A stretch of 31,894 nucleotides of DNA from Leishmania donovani (taxonomy: Eukaryota; Euglenozoa; Kinetoplastea; Trypanosomatida; Trypanosomatidae), in NCBI RefSeq assembly GCF_000227135.1, contig NC_018246.1, positions 598,898-630,791 on the forward strand. The letters are read 5' to 3'. Below the pieces are notes generated by a model. The model saw only the letters and a program-made list of their open reading frames with translations. It did no database searches and was not told where the DNA came from. The position numbers and the translations under genes are program-made. Below, one piece after another: positions 9,775 to 19,805 of this stretch (position 1 is the first letter of the stretch; each line of letters opens with the position of its first letter).

Positions 9775-12018
9775 ATGGCTTCCTCCACCGAACTCATGCC
9801 GCACTCCGAGCGCGATGGCTCCGAAGGTAGTGTACCGTATCCTCATCGTGTTGGGGAGACTCTCGTTTTGGAGCTCAACACGCTTTGCCGGCTGCGCGAC
9901 TTCTACGAGCAGCACACCTTCGATACACAAGGGCCGTATGCAGACTTGTTTGCGGTTCTCCTCTCATCATGCAAGCACGTGATCGATATCAACGTGGAAC
10001 TCGTTCACCACATCAAGGCTCAGCAAGACCAACAGCGGCGGCAGCAGGTCGCCTGTGATGTTCTCTGTCGTGAAGCGGCACTGCAGCGTGCTGACATCAA
10101 GCACCTTCGCGCCGCCCTGGAGCATCTGTCTGCGCGCAGAGCAAGTGGAGAAGCATCCGTGGTCAAGTGCGAAGATGATGATACTGGGCTTGGCAACGGC
10201 TCAGCAGCCTCGTCGCATGCTTCGCCGAAAAACGAAGCAGCTACAGCAGAGTGTTGCCAGCACGTTTCCCAAAGAAGCCCCGCGGCGTCCCTGGCACCGC
10301 AGCGCAGTACAGGTGCCGCCTCCCCTTCCTCGGCTGCAGTCGGCCTTGAGCGATCATCGTTGTCTACAGCATCAGCTTCTCTTGTAGGGCCCGTTTCGCA
10401 AGCGCACGCCACCGTGACCTTCGCCCCCACAGAAGCCCCAGCACAGCCAATCAACTCGCTGACGCACTCCTCGCCTTCTGACCACGCCTGCGGGGGCGCA
10501 TGGGCAGCAGAGATGGTGCGCCGCACGGACGCCATGCAGGGCAGCTCGGCTACCGTACTCGTGGATGGCCAGTTGTCTTCCGTGCGACTCGATGAAGAGC
10601 AGCGGAAGCAGCAGCAGTCCTCTACTGCCTTGTTTGCGCCCTCTGAAGCAAGGAAGCACCACGCCGAGGACGCCGTTGAGAGCCACCTTGAGCACTTGAC
10701 GCGTCACTTTGCTGCGGTGGACCCGCGCGTGCACAAACAGCGGCGAATGTGGGGGGAGGAGGAGGACGTTGGCAGCAGGAGTCCGTCATCATCACCAGTA
10801 GCGGCTTCGGGAACGGCAGGCGAGAGTGAATTTCCTCATTCATGTACGACTGTGGCTGGTCATGCTCGGTCAAACCCCCAGGAGTCCAGTCAACGCCAAG
10901 GAACCTCTGTCGCCTCGCCTGTCGGCACTTGGACACCACCGGCGGTACTTGTGCGTTGGCTCGACAGTCGGCTCTGTCGATGGAAAGCGGAGTGGAAAAG
11001 AGTGCTTGAAGACGTGCAGGACGCGCTTCTCCTTGATGCTACCGTCGATGCTCAGACGTTGCGTCCGATTGCACATGCAGCAGGTCAGCAGGAGGCACAT
11101 GTGAACCTAGGGACTGCCCACGAAAGAGCCTCCGAGAGCAACGGAGGCGCTGAAGCGGTCATGACTCCAAGCTGCCGTGGCGACCTTGTGTGTGTCATCC
11201 GAGCTCTTCTTTCTTCTCACGGCACGGAGCTGTACAAGCAAATCGTCGCCGAATCCACCCGACAAGTCCAACGCACCGATGAAGAACTGCATGATTTGCG
11301 CTCCAGGCTGGAGGCACTCGAGGTATACGCGCCGCATCGCTACGCCGTCACTGCCCGACCGCCGCTGCTTGGAGTGGAGCTAGAGGACGTGCTCGAGCCG
11401 CGCATCGGAGTGCGGCTGCGCACGGTGTACCATCACTACCTCGCCGACCGCGCTGGACTCAGCGTGGGCGATGTCCTCGTCGGCGTCGGCCACCAATCCA
11501 TCCAGACACGCGCGCAGCTACACGTCGTGCTGGGGGAGCTGACCCGTGACTACAATGCGCAGTGCCACATACAGATCGAGGAAGGCTTCATGCGGAGTTT
11601 TGCCCTCGGTGATCAGTGCTGCGTCAGGGACGGCCACTGCGTTGAGTGCCATTCACCTTATCGCGAGGCAACGGTAGAAAGAAAAGGCAATGACTATGGA
11701 CTTGGCCAAGAACTTCAACGCGCCCGTTCAGAAGCAGCGGCAGCGGTTGCTGGAGGCACTATCCCTAGCGACGCACGTTCGTCAGCTCGATGGATGTATA
11801 TGCACTCGTCGCTTAAAGGCCGTGCAGCTATGGCAGGCTCGTCTGCCGCCGCCTCGCCCTTCCTCTCCACATTCCACAGTGCCGCCCAGCACAAGGAAAA
11901 GCTAGCCCAATATCTGCCCTACTTCGAACTGTGCCTTCACGTTGTGCGTGACGGTCGATTGCGTGACGTGACACTTCTGATTCCGCCATGGGAAGCTCTT
12001 CGATCGGCGGCGTACTAA
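9775..12018 (+). CDS. PDZ-domain protein, 747 aa
   Basis: This is a large soluble protein with no signal peptide or membrane span. The N-terminal ~115 residues are helical and coiled-coil-like, rich in Gln, Arg, Leu and Glu. Residues ~115-320 are Ser/Ala-rich low complexity, and the region to ~480 is partly disordered. A second charged helical stretch lies at ~483-520. A PDZ domain follows at about 530-605: a carboxylate-loop-like LLGV, then an A-D-R-A-G-L-x-V-G-D-V-L motif typical of PDZ strand C and the following turn. PDZ domains bind C-terminal peptides, so a scaffold role is inferred; no catalytic domain such as a trypsin-like protease accompanies it. ATG 9775 was chosen because the frame upstream is translated from the pyrimidine-rich and GT-rich leader. 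Otherwise I know it only as a hypothetical kinetoplastid protein. Confidence 0.88.
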   Translation: MASSTELMPHSERDGSEGSVPYPHRVGETLVLELNTLCRLRDFYEQHTFDTQGPYADLFAVLLSSCKHVIDINVELVHHIKAQQDQQRRQQVACDVLCREAALQRADIKHLRAALEHLSARRASGEASVVKCEDDDTGLGNGSAASSHASPKNEAATAECCQHVSQRSPAASLAPQRSTGAASPSSAAVGLERSSLSTASASLVGPVSQAHATVTFAPTEAPAQPINSLTHSSPSDHACGGAWAAEMVRRTDAMQGSSATVLVDGQLSSVRLDEEQRKQQQSSTALFAPSEARKHHAEDAVESHLEHLTRHFAAVDPRVHKQRRMWGEEEDVGSRSPSSSPVAASGTAGESEFPHSCTTVAGHARSNPQESSQRQGTSVASPVGTWTPPAVLVRWLDSRLCRWKAEWKRVLEDVQDALLLDATVDAQTLRPIAHAAGQQEAHVNLGTAHERASESNGGAEAVMTPSCRGDLVCVIRALLSSHGTELYKQIVAESTRQVQRTDEELHDLRSRLEALEVYAPHRYAVTARPPLLGVELEDVLEPRIGVRLRTVYHHYLADRAGLSVGDVLVGVGHQSIQTRAQLHVVLGELTRDYNAQCHIQIEEGFMRSFALGDQCCVRDGHCVECHSPYREATVERKGNDYGLGQELQRARSEAAAAVAGGTIPSDARSSARWMYMHSSLKGRAAMAGSSAAASPFLSTFHSAAQHKEKLAQYLPYFELCLHVVRDGRLRDVTLLIPPWEALRSAAY

Positions 12019-13132
12019 GGTGGCTGCCGTCCTCCTCCTCCCACCCCCCCCCCTGCTGACTCTCCCGAGCGCGTATGTGGTAGCGAGGTGGCGAGCAGGC
12101 GCACCGGTGCGCGCCCTCGTGAGTGCTTTTCTTTCGACTCAAGATACAGCGCTGTTCGTTAAAATCGGTGAAGCATCCGCCACCCGCTTCTGAGAGTGCC
12201 ACCCGCATCAGAAGACGGGGGAGAAAGGTGCCTCGTCAGCGAAACTCTCTCCCTGCTGCTCCGGTGCACCGCATTCGCCGAGGCTGGCGTTGGCGCCACA
12301 ATAGACACAGGTGGAAGCACTTACACATGCACACACACACACACACACACCTCCTTAAAACGCAAAATTAAAACAGGAAAACGAGAGCCATCACTCGGCA
12401 TGTGTAGGACCTGTCTTTATCATCTTGTTGCTCTGCAAATGCGCATCAAGACAGCGAGGAGCGCGCTTGCGGCATACCCCTCAACGACCCACCCACTCAC
12501 ACCCTTTCTTTCCCTTTTCTTAGACCATTGAAAGAAGCGAAGAGAGACGCTCTCCGCCGCACGCCGACTCGTACCATCTCTCCCTCCCCTTCCTCCTCAT
12601 CTCTCCTTGAAGCGTTCCCTTTTTCGCGTCTGTTTTTTTTTTTTTTGGGGGTGGGTTTCCGTGCTTCCCCTTAACACGACATGGTGACTCTCTTCACGCG
12701 GCGCTCACTCGCGACCTGTATTGTTTGCTTCGTGTTTTCTTCTTGTGTCGTTGTTTTGACTGCTCCTGCTCGCTCACCCCTTCCCCTTTACCACCGCCAC
12801 CAATCACGAAACGGCGACGCATCAACAGCTGTGCGTACATCCGCCGTTGCGCCTCACTTGCTCCTTCGACCGCTATCGTCCTTTCTGCCTTCACCCGCTT
12901 CTTCCAACTTCATTTCTTTGGACGCTCTTGACCGTGCACCGGCAACTACGCCAACGCATCCCCAATGCACGCTAGCACCTATCGCCTCCGCCTCTCGCAC
13001 ATCCCGTAATTGCCGGCATCTGTCCCACAACAATAGACGAGGATGCCGAGCACGCGATACGCGAGGGCCTCCGCCTCGCTCAGTCCCGCACAGACGTCTG
13101 TCCGTACCTTGGCTTACGGCGATGGCGGGTGA
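12019..13132. other. Spacer with weak open frames
   Basis: The stretch includes a CA tract at 12330-12350, a CT-rich zone near 12560-12610 and a T15 run at ~12632. A frame from ATG 12681 to 13136 has a hydrophobic start but then becomes an arginine/serine/proline-rich translation typical of CT-rich non-coding DNA. A 29-codon frame from ATG 13043 stops at 13130-13132, where the decayed retroelement begins. Either could be the stub of an interrupted gene, but I would not call one. Confidence 0.4.
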
Positions 13133-14237
13133 GTAGCAGCGGCAGCATGGCGTGCAGATGGTGTGCAGCCTACCACTCCGCTAGTGTGGTGGAACCGCCA
13201 CCCCTCCCCTGCCTGTGTTCGCTGTGAGGGCGGCATACCAGGCGCTGTGCCCGGTATGCTACGCGAGATTCGCGGGTTGCTCGAAGCCCGAAGCGTAGCG
13301 CGCTTCGCGCTGTGGTCTTGCGCGCAGTGATGCGGCTACGCGCACATCTGCCTCGCGCTGCATGCGCTTCCCCTGTCGCGTGTCTATGGCTGCCCCCCCC
13401 TCCCCCCTGTGTGCCCCTTCACAACGGCAAGCCGTGAGCTCTCTGTGCGCAGACACACGCTTACGCGCGGGTTCAGGAGAGGGTGGAATNNNNNNNNNNN
13501 NNNNNNNNNNNNNNNNNNNNNNNNNNNNNNNNNNNNNNNNNNNNNNNNNNNNNNNNNNNNNNNNNNNNNNNNNNNNNNNNNNNNNNNNNNNNNNNNNNNN
13601 NNNNNNNNNNNNNNNNNNNNNNNNGCCCCCCCCTCCCCCCTGTGTGCCCCTTCACAACGGCAAGCCGTGAGCTCGCTGTGCGCAGACACACGCTTACGCG
13701 CGGGTTCAGGAGAGGGTGGAATGCCCCCGCCGCCACAGACGCACAGCAGCGAGCCGCACGGACAGCAACGCCGTCCGGAAACAGGCCCCAGGGCCCGAAA
13801 ATGCGAGCGCTGTGTGCACCTGCGGTCAAGCACAGCACGCATAGACGGTGTATGACATCCAAGAAGGCATGCAGAGGTCAGAGGAGCACGAGTGATGGAC
13901 GGGAAAGGCGCGAAGAGACGCACACCGGTCAGCGCCACAGTGCATGTGCGCGGCATATGCCGCATCTCCTACATCCGGCCGGGTGGGCTGATGCGGCACG
14001 GACGCCGGCAGCATGACGGGGGACACCCCGAGTTGCACCACCGGCCCCACCAGGCCCCCATGCGGAGAGTCTCCACACCACGTTACGGCGCGCAGCGGCC
14101 TGAGGCGAGTCAGGGCGATGCACGGCACACAGGCCGGGTGCAGGGCCTCAGGGGGCCCTGGCCTGACTCTGGCCAACTTGCGGCTGGAGCTCATCCGGCA
14201 TGCACCTGCAGTGCCCCTCCCCCTACCACCCGCACCA

Positions 14238-14239
<2 letters not shown>
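13133..14239 (+). mobile_element. Decayed retroelement with two broken C2H2 fingers
   Basis: This GC-rich, spacer-unlike segment has no long intact frame. In one frame I see two zinc-finger relics. The first has C-x2-C at 13802-13813, then H-x3-H at 13856-13870, with an in-frame TGA at 13853. The second has C (13958)-x12-H (13997)-x4-H (14012), and the codon where the first Cys should be (CGC, 13949) is one transition from TGC. C2H2 fingers flank the reverse transcriptase in several trypanosomatid retroposons (L1Tc, SLACS/CZAR), and decayed ingi-related copies (DIREs) are common in Leishmania. Assignment to a family is inference; no reverse transcriptase motif was found. A 135-N gap lies inside. 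Confidence 0.4.
13490..13624. other. Assembly gap (135 N) inside overlap
   Basis: The ~98 bases before the gap (13392-13489) recur directly after it (13625-13722) with one visible substitution. The contigs probably overlap and little is missing. Confidence 0.9.
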
Positions 14240-14269
<30 letters not shown>

Positions 14270-14523
14270 CGTGGACGCGGGCCGCTTCGGATCGATGGAC
14301 GCCGTCCAGCCAAGCGCGTTCGCGCCGATCGCGCAGCGCGCATGCGTAGAAGGGACGAGGAAGGACGGGGGGAGCCCGCGAGACGCGTGCCCCCGACTCG
14401 ACGGCAGAGCGGCTCGTCCTCGCGGACAGGAGCCTCGCCGTGGTGCAGCAGAGGCGGGTCAAGTGGTGTTGTTGTGTGCGTATGCGTTTGCTGGCTTGCT
14501 TCTGGTAGAATGGACACGCTGAA
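14240..14523 (-). mobile_element. Short poly(A)-tailed element, minus strand
   Basis: On the minus strand this reads as ~254 bp of unique body (14523 down to 14270) followed by 30 A (the T run at 14240-14269). Its first ~94 bp recur at 7825-7918 in the opposite orientation. A body ending in a pure poly(A) run and a second dispersed copy of its 5' part are what a small non-autonomous retroposon looks like. Target-site duplications are not obvious. It could also be a fragment of a longer element. Confidence 0.45.
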
Positions 14524-14567
14524 AAAAAAAGGAGAAACTGCCATACTCCCTCTGCTGGCAGGGAGGC

Positions 14568-15389
14568 ATTGCAGTGCGTGGTATCTCAGGGCCCAGTGCA
14601 TTCACATTATTCCACAGGGGGGGGTGGCCGAGCAGCCCCCTCCCGCTATCCCCTTTCCTGCCAGCTGCAGAGCCGCTTCTGCTGGTGACAGGGCCATCCC
14701 CCCTACGACGTAGGGGGGGTCAGAGCGATGCATCGCTGTTGATGTCGGCGGTCGAGGCCCTGGATGGCGTTGCATCGGAGCCACCTGCGACAGCGAACGC
14801 GTCTGTGCCATCCGCCTGATGGGCGAAGTGTCGGCGTGACTCGAGCGCATATCAGACGGTCCTCGCTGCCTACTGGTGTGGGGAGCGTGAGCCACCCCGA
14901 GGGTCGCACGAGGTGGTGNNNNNNNNNNNNNNNNNNNNNNNNNNNNNNNNNNNNNNNNNNNNNNNNNNNNNNNNNNNNNNNNNNNNNNNNNNNNNNNNNN
15001 NNNNNNNNNNNNNNNNNTGGATGGCGTTGCATCGGAGCCACCTGCGACAGCGAACGCGTCTGTGCCATCCGCCTGATGGGCGAAGTGTCGGCGTGACTCG
15101 AGCGCATATCAGACGGTCCTCGCTGCCTACTGGTGTGGGGAGCGTGAGCCACCCCGAGGGTCGCACGAGGTGGTGACCGGCACCATGGGCATGGCTGTGA
15201 GGCGACCTGCGAGGAGGCTGGGGGGGAGGAGCTCGAGGCAGGGGCCGAGCTCAGATGACTGGGTCGGCGCATTGCTGTAGCGCGCGCCTGCGGCTTCTTC
15301 GCACCACGTGGGTGGGGCCTGCGGCTGGCCGGTGGTAGAGTGTGAAGTTTGACCGGTCGGCGCATGGCAGAGAAAAGGACACATCGAAG
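14568..15389 (+). mobile_element. SIDER2-like retroposon, sense copy
   Basis: The same landmarks as the block at 6640-8345 appear in the same order, ending in an A-rich tail near 15370-15389. It is nearly identical to the reverse complement of 22162-22731. After removing the gap (14919-15017) and the 158-bp overlap flanking it, the copy is ~565 bp, matching the ~570 bp of the inverted copy. It lies ~2.5 kb after the PDZ gene stop and before the CDF gene, in the sense orientation associated with mRNA decay. Confidence 0.7.
14919..15017. other. Assembly gap (99 N) inside overlap
   Basis: Bases 14761-14918 are repeated after the gap at 15018-15175. The ends overlap by ~158 bp, and the inverted copy at 22162-22731 runs through this point without an insertion, so the gap is spurious. 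Confidence 0.92.
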
Positions 15390-15984
15390 CAAAGCAAGAA
15401 TCCTGACCCAGCGGCCCAATTCAGCGCGTAGACATCTGCTCATGCGACGTGAATCCGGTTTTTCTTCTCCCCCGTCTTATGTTTTGTGCATGCATGTTTG
15501 TGTGTGCCGCCGCCCCCCCCCCACCTCCCCCACACACCCCTCCCGGCGTTATAGTGCTCGTCCCTCTCTCACTCTTGCAGGCGATCACAGCGCACGCAAT
15601 ATCATCAAGAGACCAGAGAGGGGGAGCAGCGTTCTTTGGATACCACCCTGCAGCTGTCCTTGTCACCCCTAGCACGGACGGCTGAGCACTCACACACATA
15701 GACGCACACGCCGTCTCTCTTTTACCCTGCCCGTGTAGTGTTTTCTCTAGCATTTTCTCCATTATTCTGGCTGCCAACGACCGCCTCCGGCGACTGTTTC
15801 ATCCTCGGTGTGTGTTTGTGTTGTGTGTGTGTGTGTCTCTATGGGGAGAGTGTGGGTGTGTGGGTATGCTTGACCCTCGGAGGGTAACAATACGCCTTCA
15901 TCCGCACACGCAGCACGACAGTGTCGCGCAAGCTTCCTTTTCTCCTTCATTCTTTATCGCCCTCGCGTTGCCGTAGTGGAGTGG
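15390..15984. other. Leader region of the CDF transporter gene
   Basis: No gene is supported here. C-rich runs and a GT tract precede a CT-rich stretch at about 15930-15955, which could serve trans-splicing of the transporter mRNA. Confidence 0.5.
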
Positions 15985-17844
15985 ATGCGCCGCTTTTTTG
16001 CAATGAAACCCTCTGCAGTCGCCAAAACCACCACTGCCGGCGGCACCGCCGCCCAACTGCACGCACACAGCCACCGCCATGGCGGCCATGCCCACGCGCA
16101 CAGCCACGGCAGCATTGAGAAGGGTATTTCAGGCAAGTACTTGCGTCAGTGCCAGGTGGCCACCTTGGCTGGTGGGGCCACAAACGTGTTCTTCTGCGTT
16201 ACGAAGCTGTGGATCGGCTCTGCTGGTGGCTCCGTTGCTCTCGTCGCCGATGGTTTCCATTCCCTCACAGACATTCTCGCAGACATCATCTCCTACGTCG
16301 CCATCTCGCTTTCCCGCAAGAAGCTACCGCGCTGCCGGTTCCCGCTAGGCATCGGCCGCCTCGAAACCTCCGGCGCTGTCATTGTGGCGGCAATTCTCTT
16401 CTTCGGTGGTGTGGCTCTCCTTGTGCAGTCGCTCGAGCAGTGCTTCGCTGATGTGGCAAGTCTGCTCGAGACAGCGGCGCCGACGGGTGGCATTGCTGCC
16501 GCCCTCGCGCTCGGCGCCCGCCGTGCGATGGCCGCGTTGAGGGGCAACTCCACGTCGGCAGGGTCCCCAGCAGGGCACGTCCACGCACACGGATCGCACG
16601 ATCACAGCCACGAGGAAAACCACGGTGGTGGCGATCACCAAGGCCACAGTCACTTTCAGGTGATGACGTACGACGAGGACATTGGGAAGCAGGTGATTCT
16701 GTGGACCATGGTCGGCGTCGCTACGGCATCGGTGGTTTGTAAAGAGCTCCTGTTCCGGTGGACGCGACGTGTCGGGCTGCGCGCGGGATCGCGTGTCGTG
16801 GTGGCCAACGCGTACCACCACCGCGCGGATGCGTGGAGCGGGGGGGTGTCACTGCTTGGTGTAGCTGGGCAGGTGATGGGTCTGCCTGGCGTGGACGGAC
16901 TTGCTGGTCTTGCCGTGTCGCTATCCATCTGCAAAATCGGCTACGGTATTTTCAAGGACTCCGTTCTTGAGTTTTTCGACTACCAGAACGCCGAGGAGGT
17001 CAGTGCCATTCGAGATCAGCTGCAAAGGTTTAACCTCTGCATCGTGCGTGGGGTGGATGTGGTGCCCAACCACAAGTGCCAGAATGCGGTGAAGGCGGCG
17101 GCCTCGGGAACAGAAGCTTCGTCAACGAGCTCTCCCGCCACCGCCTCGAGCTCCGATGATGACGAAACCGTTCACCGCAAGAAGATGCACTTCATCAACG
17201 TGTTTCTCGTGCGCCACGGCCACCAGTACGCCGTGCACGTCACGCTGCTCGTCTACGAGAGCGTCTCTGCGCAGCAAATCAAGGAAGCAGCGGACCTGAT
17301 CACGGCGCTGGCCCGTCGCAGTCTGCCGGTACAGGACACCTTTACGACCCTACTCGTCTGCAGCAACTACACTGAGTCACGAGAAGTATCCCTCGGTGGC
17401 TGCAATGATAATGAAGGAGTTGACGAGGAGGGCGCAGCCGCCATATCGAGCGGCGCCACTGCGGCCAACTGCCATGGCCATTCGCGCGCAGGGTGCAGTG
17501 GCTCGTTCTCACGAGCACACGGTAGCGAGGATAGTGCTACTTCGACTCCGCCGATCGCTGCCACAGGTGCCATCATCAACCCGTCGCTCGAGCGGTGCAT
17601 CGCGTCCCTGCAGGAGTTCCACACGTTCACGGCGCCGATTCGCTACAGCTGGGAGGAGCGCACCATCACTGCCCCATCGTCGGAGTCGTGCGAGTGCGAG
17701 CGCGACATCAACTCCGTTGCTGAAATGTTCAAGTGCCGCCTCATCAGCGGCGAGATCGCTTCTGCCAAGAAGACCGCCGCAGACTCGGCGAAGCGGAGCG
17801 GCCACAGTTGCTCTCACGGCGCACAGGCCGACCATTCGCATTAA
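15985..17844 (+). CDS. CDF-family zinc transporter with His-rich loops, 619 aa
   Basis: This is a cation diffusion facilitator expected to move Zn2+ out of the cytosol in exchange for H+. Six membrane segments are visible near 57-78, 84-110, 121-150, 236-258, 271-296 and 300-320. The transport site is complete: H92-S-L-T-D96 in TM2 and H278-x3-D282 in TM5; two His plus two Asp is the zinc-type CDF set. Histidine-rich stretches occur at 26-41, 197-223, in the C-terminal half and at the last ~14 residues. The second lies between TM3 and TM4 rather than TM4-TM5 as in typical ZnTs. The start is basic and hydrophobic, so mitochondrial or endomembrane targeting is possible. ATG 15985 is the first ATG in frame; an alternative is M7. 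The protein is long for the family (about 300-500 residues) because of Ser/Ala- and His-rich inserts in its C-terminal half. Confidence 0.92.
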   Translation: MRRFFAMKPSAVAKTTTAGGTAAQLHAHSHRHGGHAHAHSHGSIEKGISGKYLRQCQVATLAGGATNVFFCVTKLWIGSAGGSVALVADGFHSLTDILADIISYVAISLSRKKLPRCRFPLGIGRLETSGAVIVAAILFFGGVALLVQSLEQCFADVASLLETAAPTGGIAAALALGARRAMAALRGNSTSAGSPAGHVHAHGSHDHSHEENHGGGDHQGHSHFQVMTYDEDIGKQVILWTMVGVATASVVCKELLFRWTRRVGLRAGSRVVVANAYHHRADAWSGGVSLLGVAGQVMGLPGVDGLAGLAVSLSICKIGYGIFKDSVLEFFDYQNAEEVSAIRDQLQRFNLCIVRGVDVVPNHKCQNAVKAAASGTEASSTSSPATASSSDDDETVHRKKMHFINVFLVRHGHQYAVHVTLLVYESVSAQQIKEAADLITALARRSLPVQDTFTTLLVCSNYTESREVSLGGCNDNEGVDEEGAAAISSGATAANCHGHSRAGCSGSFSRAHGSEDSATSTPPIAATGAIINPSLERCIASLQEFHTFTAPIRYSWEERTITAPSSESCECERDINSVAEMFKCRLISGEIASAKKTAADSAKRSGHSCSHGAQADHSH

Positions 17845-18923
17845 GCTGGCGTATGAGACGTTAGTTGCTTGTGTGTTGTTGTTTCTTCCTGTCTTGCGGA
17901 GGGCGGTGTTTGAGCTCGGCCGCCGCTCTTCCTGCATCCGCCTCCTCTTGCGATATCACTTAACTCAGCGGGAAGCAGAGCTGAAAGCGTGTGCCGTATC
18001 GTCTTCTTTTATCCTCCACCCTCCTCTTCCCCTTTTGTGGAGCAGAATAGGGCAAGCTGCCCGTTCCCAGACAACAACAATGTGTGTGTGTGTGTGTGTG
18101 TGTCTATTGTTTAGCAGTGATAGTGGTGGTGGTGGCAGATGACTCCTCCTTGCGGCGAGTTACAATGCCACATCTTGGAGCCCAACAAGCACAGTTGACG
18201 AGGCGGAAATATCGGAGGGTTGAGGAGCAGATATCGGATTGGGACGCGCATCTATCAGGCCGTCGCCGCTTATAAGTGCCCTCCCTTATATGTTGTCGTA
18301 TGCATATATATATAAAGGAAGATTTATGCAAAACATCGAAAACGACTCTTTTGCCCGTATTGTATTGCGGCTCTGTGTGGCGCACCCATGAAACCACTTC
18401 TCCGAGTGCAGCGCCGTCATCCGCGGCGTGTGAAGTGAGTTGTCCTCTCCCCACTCCATAATCTCCCCTTTGCGCTCGTCTTCGCGGGGCTTTCTCTCCC
18501 TTCCACTCTGATTCAGATGAGAAGTGCGGGCATGAGGGGATAAGAGAGCTTCTCGCTGACCTACGGCTTCAAGGAGGGCACTTGCGTATCCCCTTCCCCA
18601 CGTAAAAGTGTGTATGTATGTGCGTATGCGTGTGTGGAGATGCGCAGGTTCTCTCTCTGCATGTGTTTCTCTGCTTTTCTCCTCCGAGCCACCCTGCACA
18701 AACCCTACTCTCTCTCCCTTGCATCCCTTGTTCACTTGAGCTGGAGAACAGTCTTCTCCGTCTGTTCATCAACCATTCTCTCCTCCTGAAGCCTGTCTGT
18801 CTCTCTCTGCGCGGAGGTGCACACAGCAGTGTCGTGCCCCACCCCAGTCTCCTGTGCTCTGCTCTGATACGCGCTTTACCGTGCGCACGGCTCATTTTCG
18901 ACCCCTTTCTCTGTCGTAGCACC
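17845..18923. other. Spacer between CDF and TBP genes
   Basis: No gene is supported. A (GT)n tract lies at 18081-18103, a short TA tract at ~18306-18314, and CT-rich stretches at ~18660-18800 and 18901-18917 that could direct trans-splicing of the TBP mRNA. Confidence 0.55.
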
Positions 18924-19805
18924 ATGGACGATGACTACGCTTTCTTCGAATCCGACAACTTAGTCGAGGAGGAGCTGCCTGTCATCGGTGCTTTTCCCGA
19001 CCCCGTTGCCGAGTTTGGCGGCGTCGTCGGGCCCACCGGTGCAATCGGCGATTCGGCTCTGACAGCGGACGGCCATCTCGCTGCTGCTGCGGCCACGCTG
19101 CCCGGCGGCGACGACGCTGCTGCCAACCTGGACGTTGACGAGCTCCCTCCACCCATCAAGAACGTGCAAGAGTTCCTGCCGAATGTTCACCCGGATGCCT
19201 TCCCTGTTGTCGTAGCCGTGCAGGCCCAGGCCAGTATTCCGGTCGGCATTAACCTCGCTGAACTTAGCTGTGCCACACGCAATGTGGAGTACATGCCGAA
19301 CAACCGAATTCCATCTGCGACGATGCGGCTGCATGAACCGACTGCCGTAGTCATGATGCACAACTCAGGGGCTCTCAGCATCATTGGCGCAGCTAGCGTC
19401 AGTGAGGCGCGCCAGGCGGCGGAGCTGGCAGCCCGTATCATCCGCAAAGCGCTCAACCTCAACTTCTCATCCCTCAAGTTCCGCGTCCGCTCCATCGCGG
19501 CGCGCTTCAACGTGTGCAGCCCGATTCGTCTCGACAAGCTCGCCGCCTACCAACTAGACCCCGCCATGTCGATCGGGGTGGCGAAGCTGCAGGTCAGCTA
19601 CGAGCCAGAGCGCTTCAACGGCTGCGTGCTTCGCCTCGTGGGCAAGTCCTCGCGCGGCGACAACCAGTGGAGTGTGAGCTGCAGCGTGTTTGTGACCGGC
19701 AAGGTGCAGCTGATGGGCGCCCGCAGCATGGATGAACTGCGTTTTGCCTTCAATGCCTTTGTGCCTATCATTGCCAAGAATTTGGACGAGCGAAAGACTG
19801 CCTAG
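18924..19805 (+). CDS. TRF4: TATA-binding protein (trypanosomatid TBP/TRF4), 293 aa
   Basis: This is the TBP-related general transcription factor of trypanosomatids, acting in the nucleus with SNAPc and TFIIA at the spliced-leader RNA promoter and with Pol III. The N-terminal ~85 residues are acidic and Ala/Gly-rich. The conserved core (~94-288) consists of two imperfect direct repeats: the first ends in a SGALSIIGA motif (148-156) and the second contains VFVTGKVQLMGA (255-266), the TBP SGK-x4-TGA signature. In the first repeat the position of the TATA-intercalating phenylalanine is occupied by Met/His (M144-H146), while F256 keeps its counterpart in the second. This matches the known divergence of TRF4 from canonical TBP. 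ATG 18924 has a strong ACCATGG context; codons upstream in frame are CT-rich leader. Confidence 0.95.
   Translation: MDDDYAFFESDNLVEEELPVIGAFPDPVAEFGGVVGPTGAIGDSALTADGHLAAAAATLPGGDDAAANLDVDELPPPIKNVQEFLPNVHPDAFPVVVAVQAQASIPVGINLAELSCATRNVEYMPNNRIPSATMRLHEPTAVVMMHNSGALSIIGAASVSEARQAAELAARIIRKALNLNFSSLKFRVRSIAARFNVCSPIRLDKLAAYQLDPAMSIGVAKLQVSYEPERFNGCVLRLVGKSSRGDNQWSVSCSVFVTGKVQLMGARSMDELRFAFNAFVPIIAKNLDERKTA

Noticed and set aside
12681..13136. 151-codon frame with a hydrophobic start
   Set aside because: After ~30 residues the translation is Ser/Arg/Pro/Thr-rich, as expected from CT-rich spacer DNA, and it overlaps another equally plausible frame. I would keep it only as a weak candidate.
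14191..14601. Minus-strand frame with a lysine run
   Set aside because: The lysines come from the T30 tract; this is the poly(A) of the short element, not a protein-coding signal.
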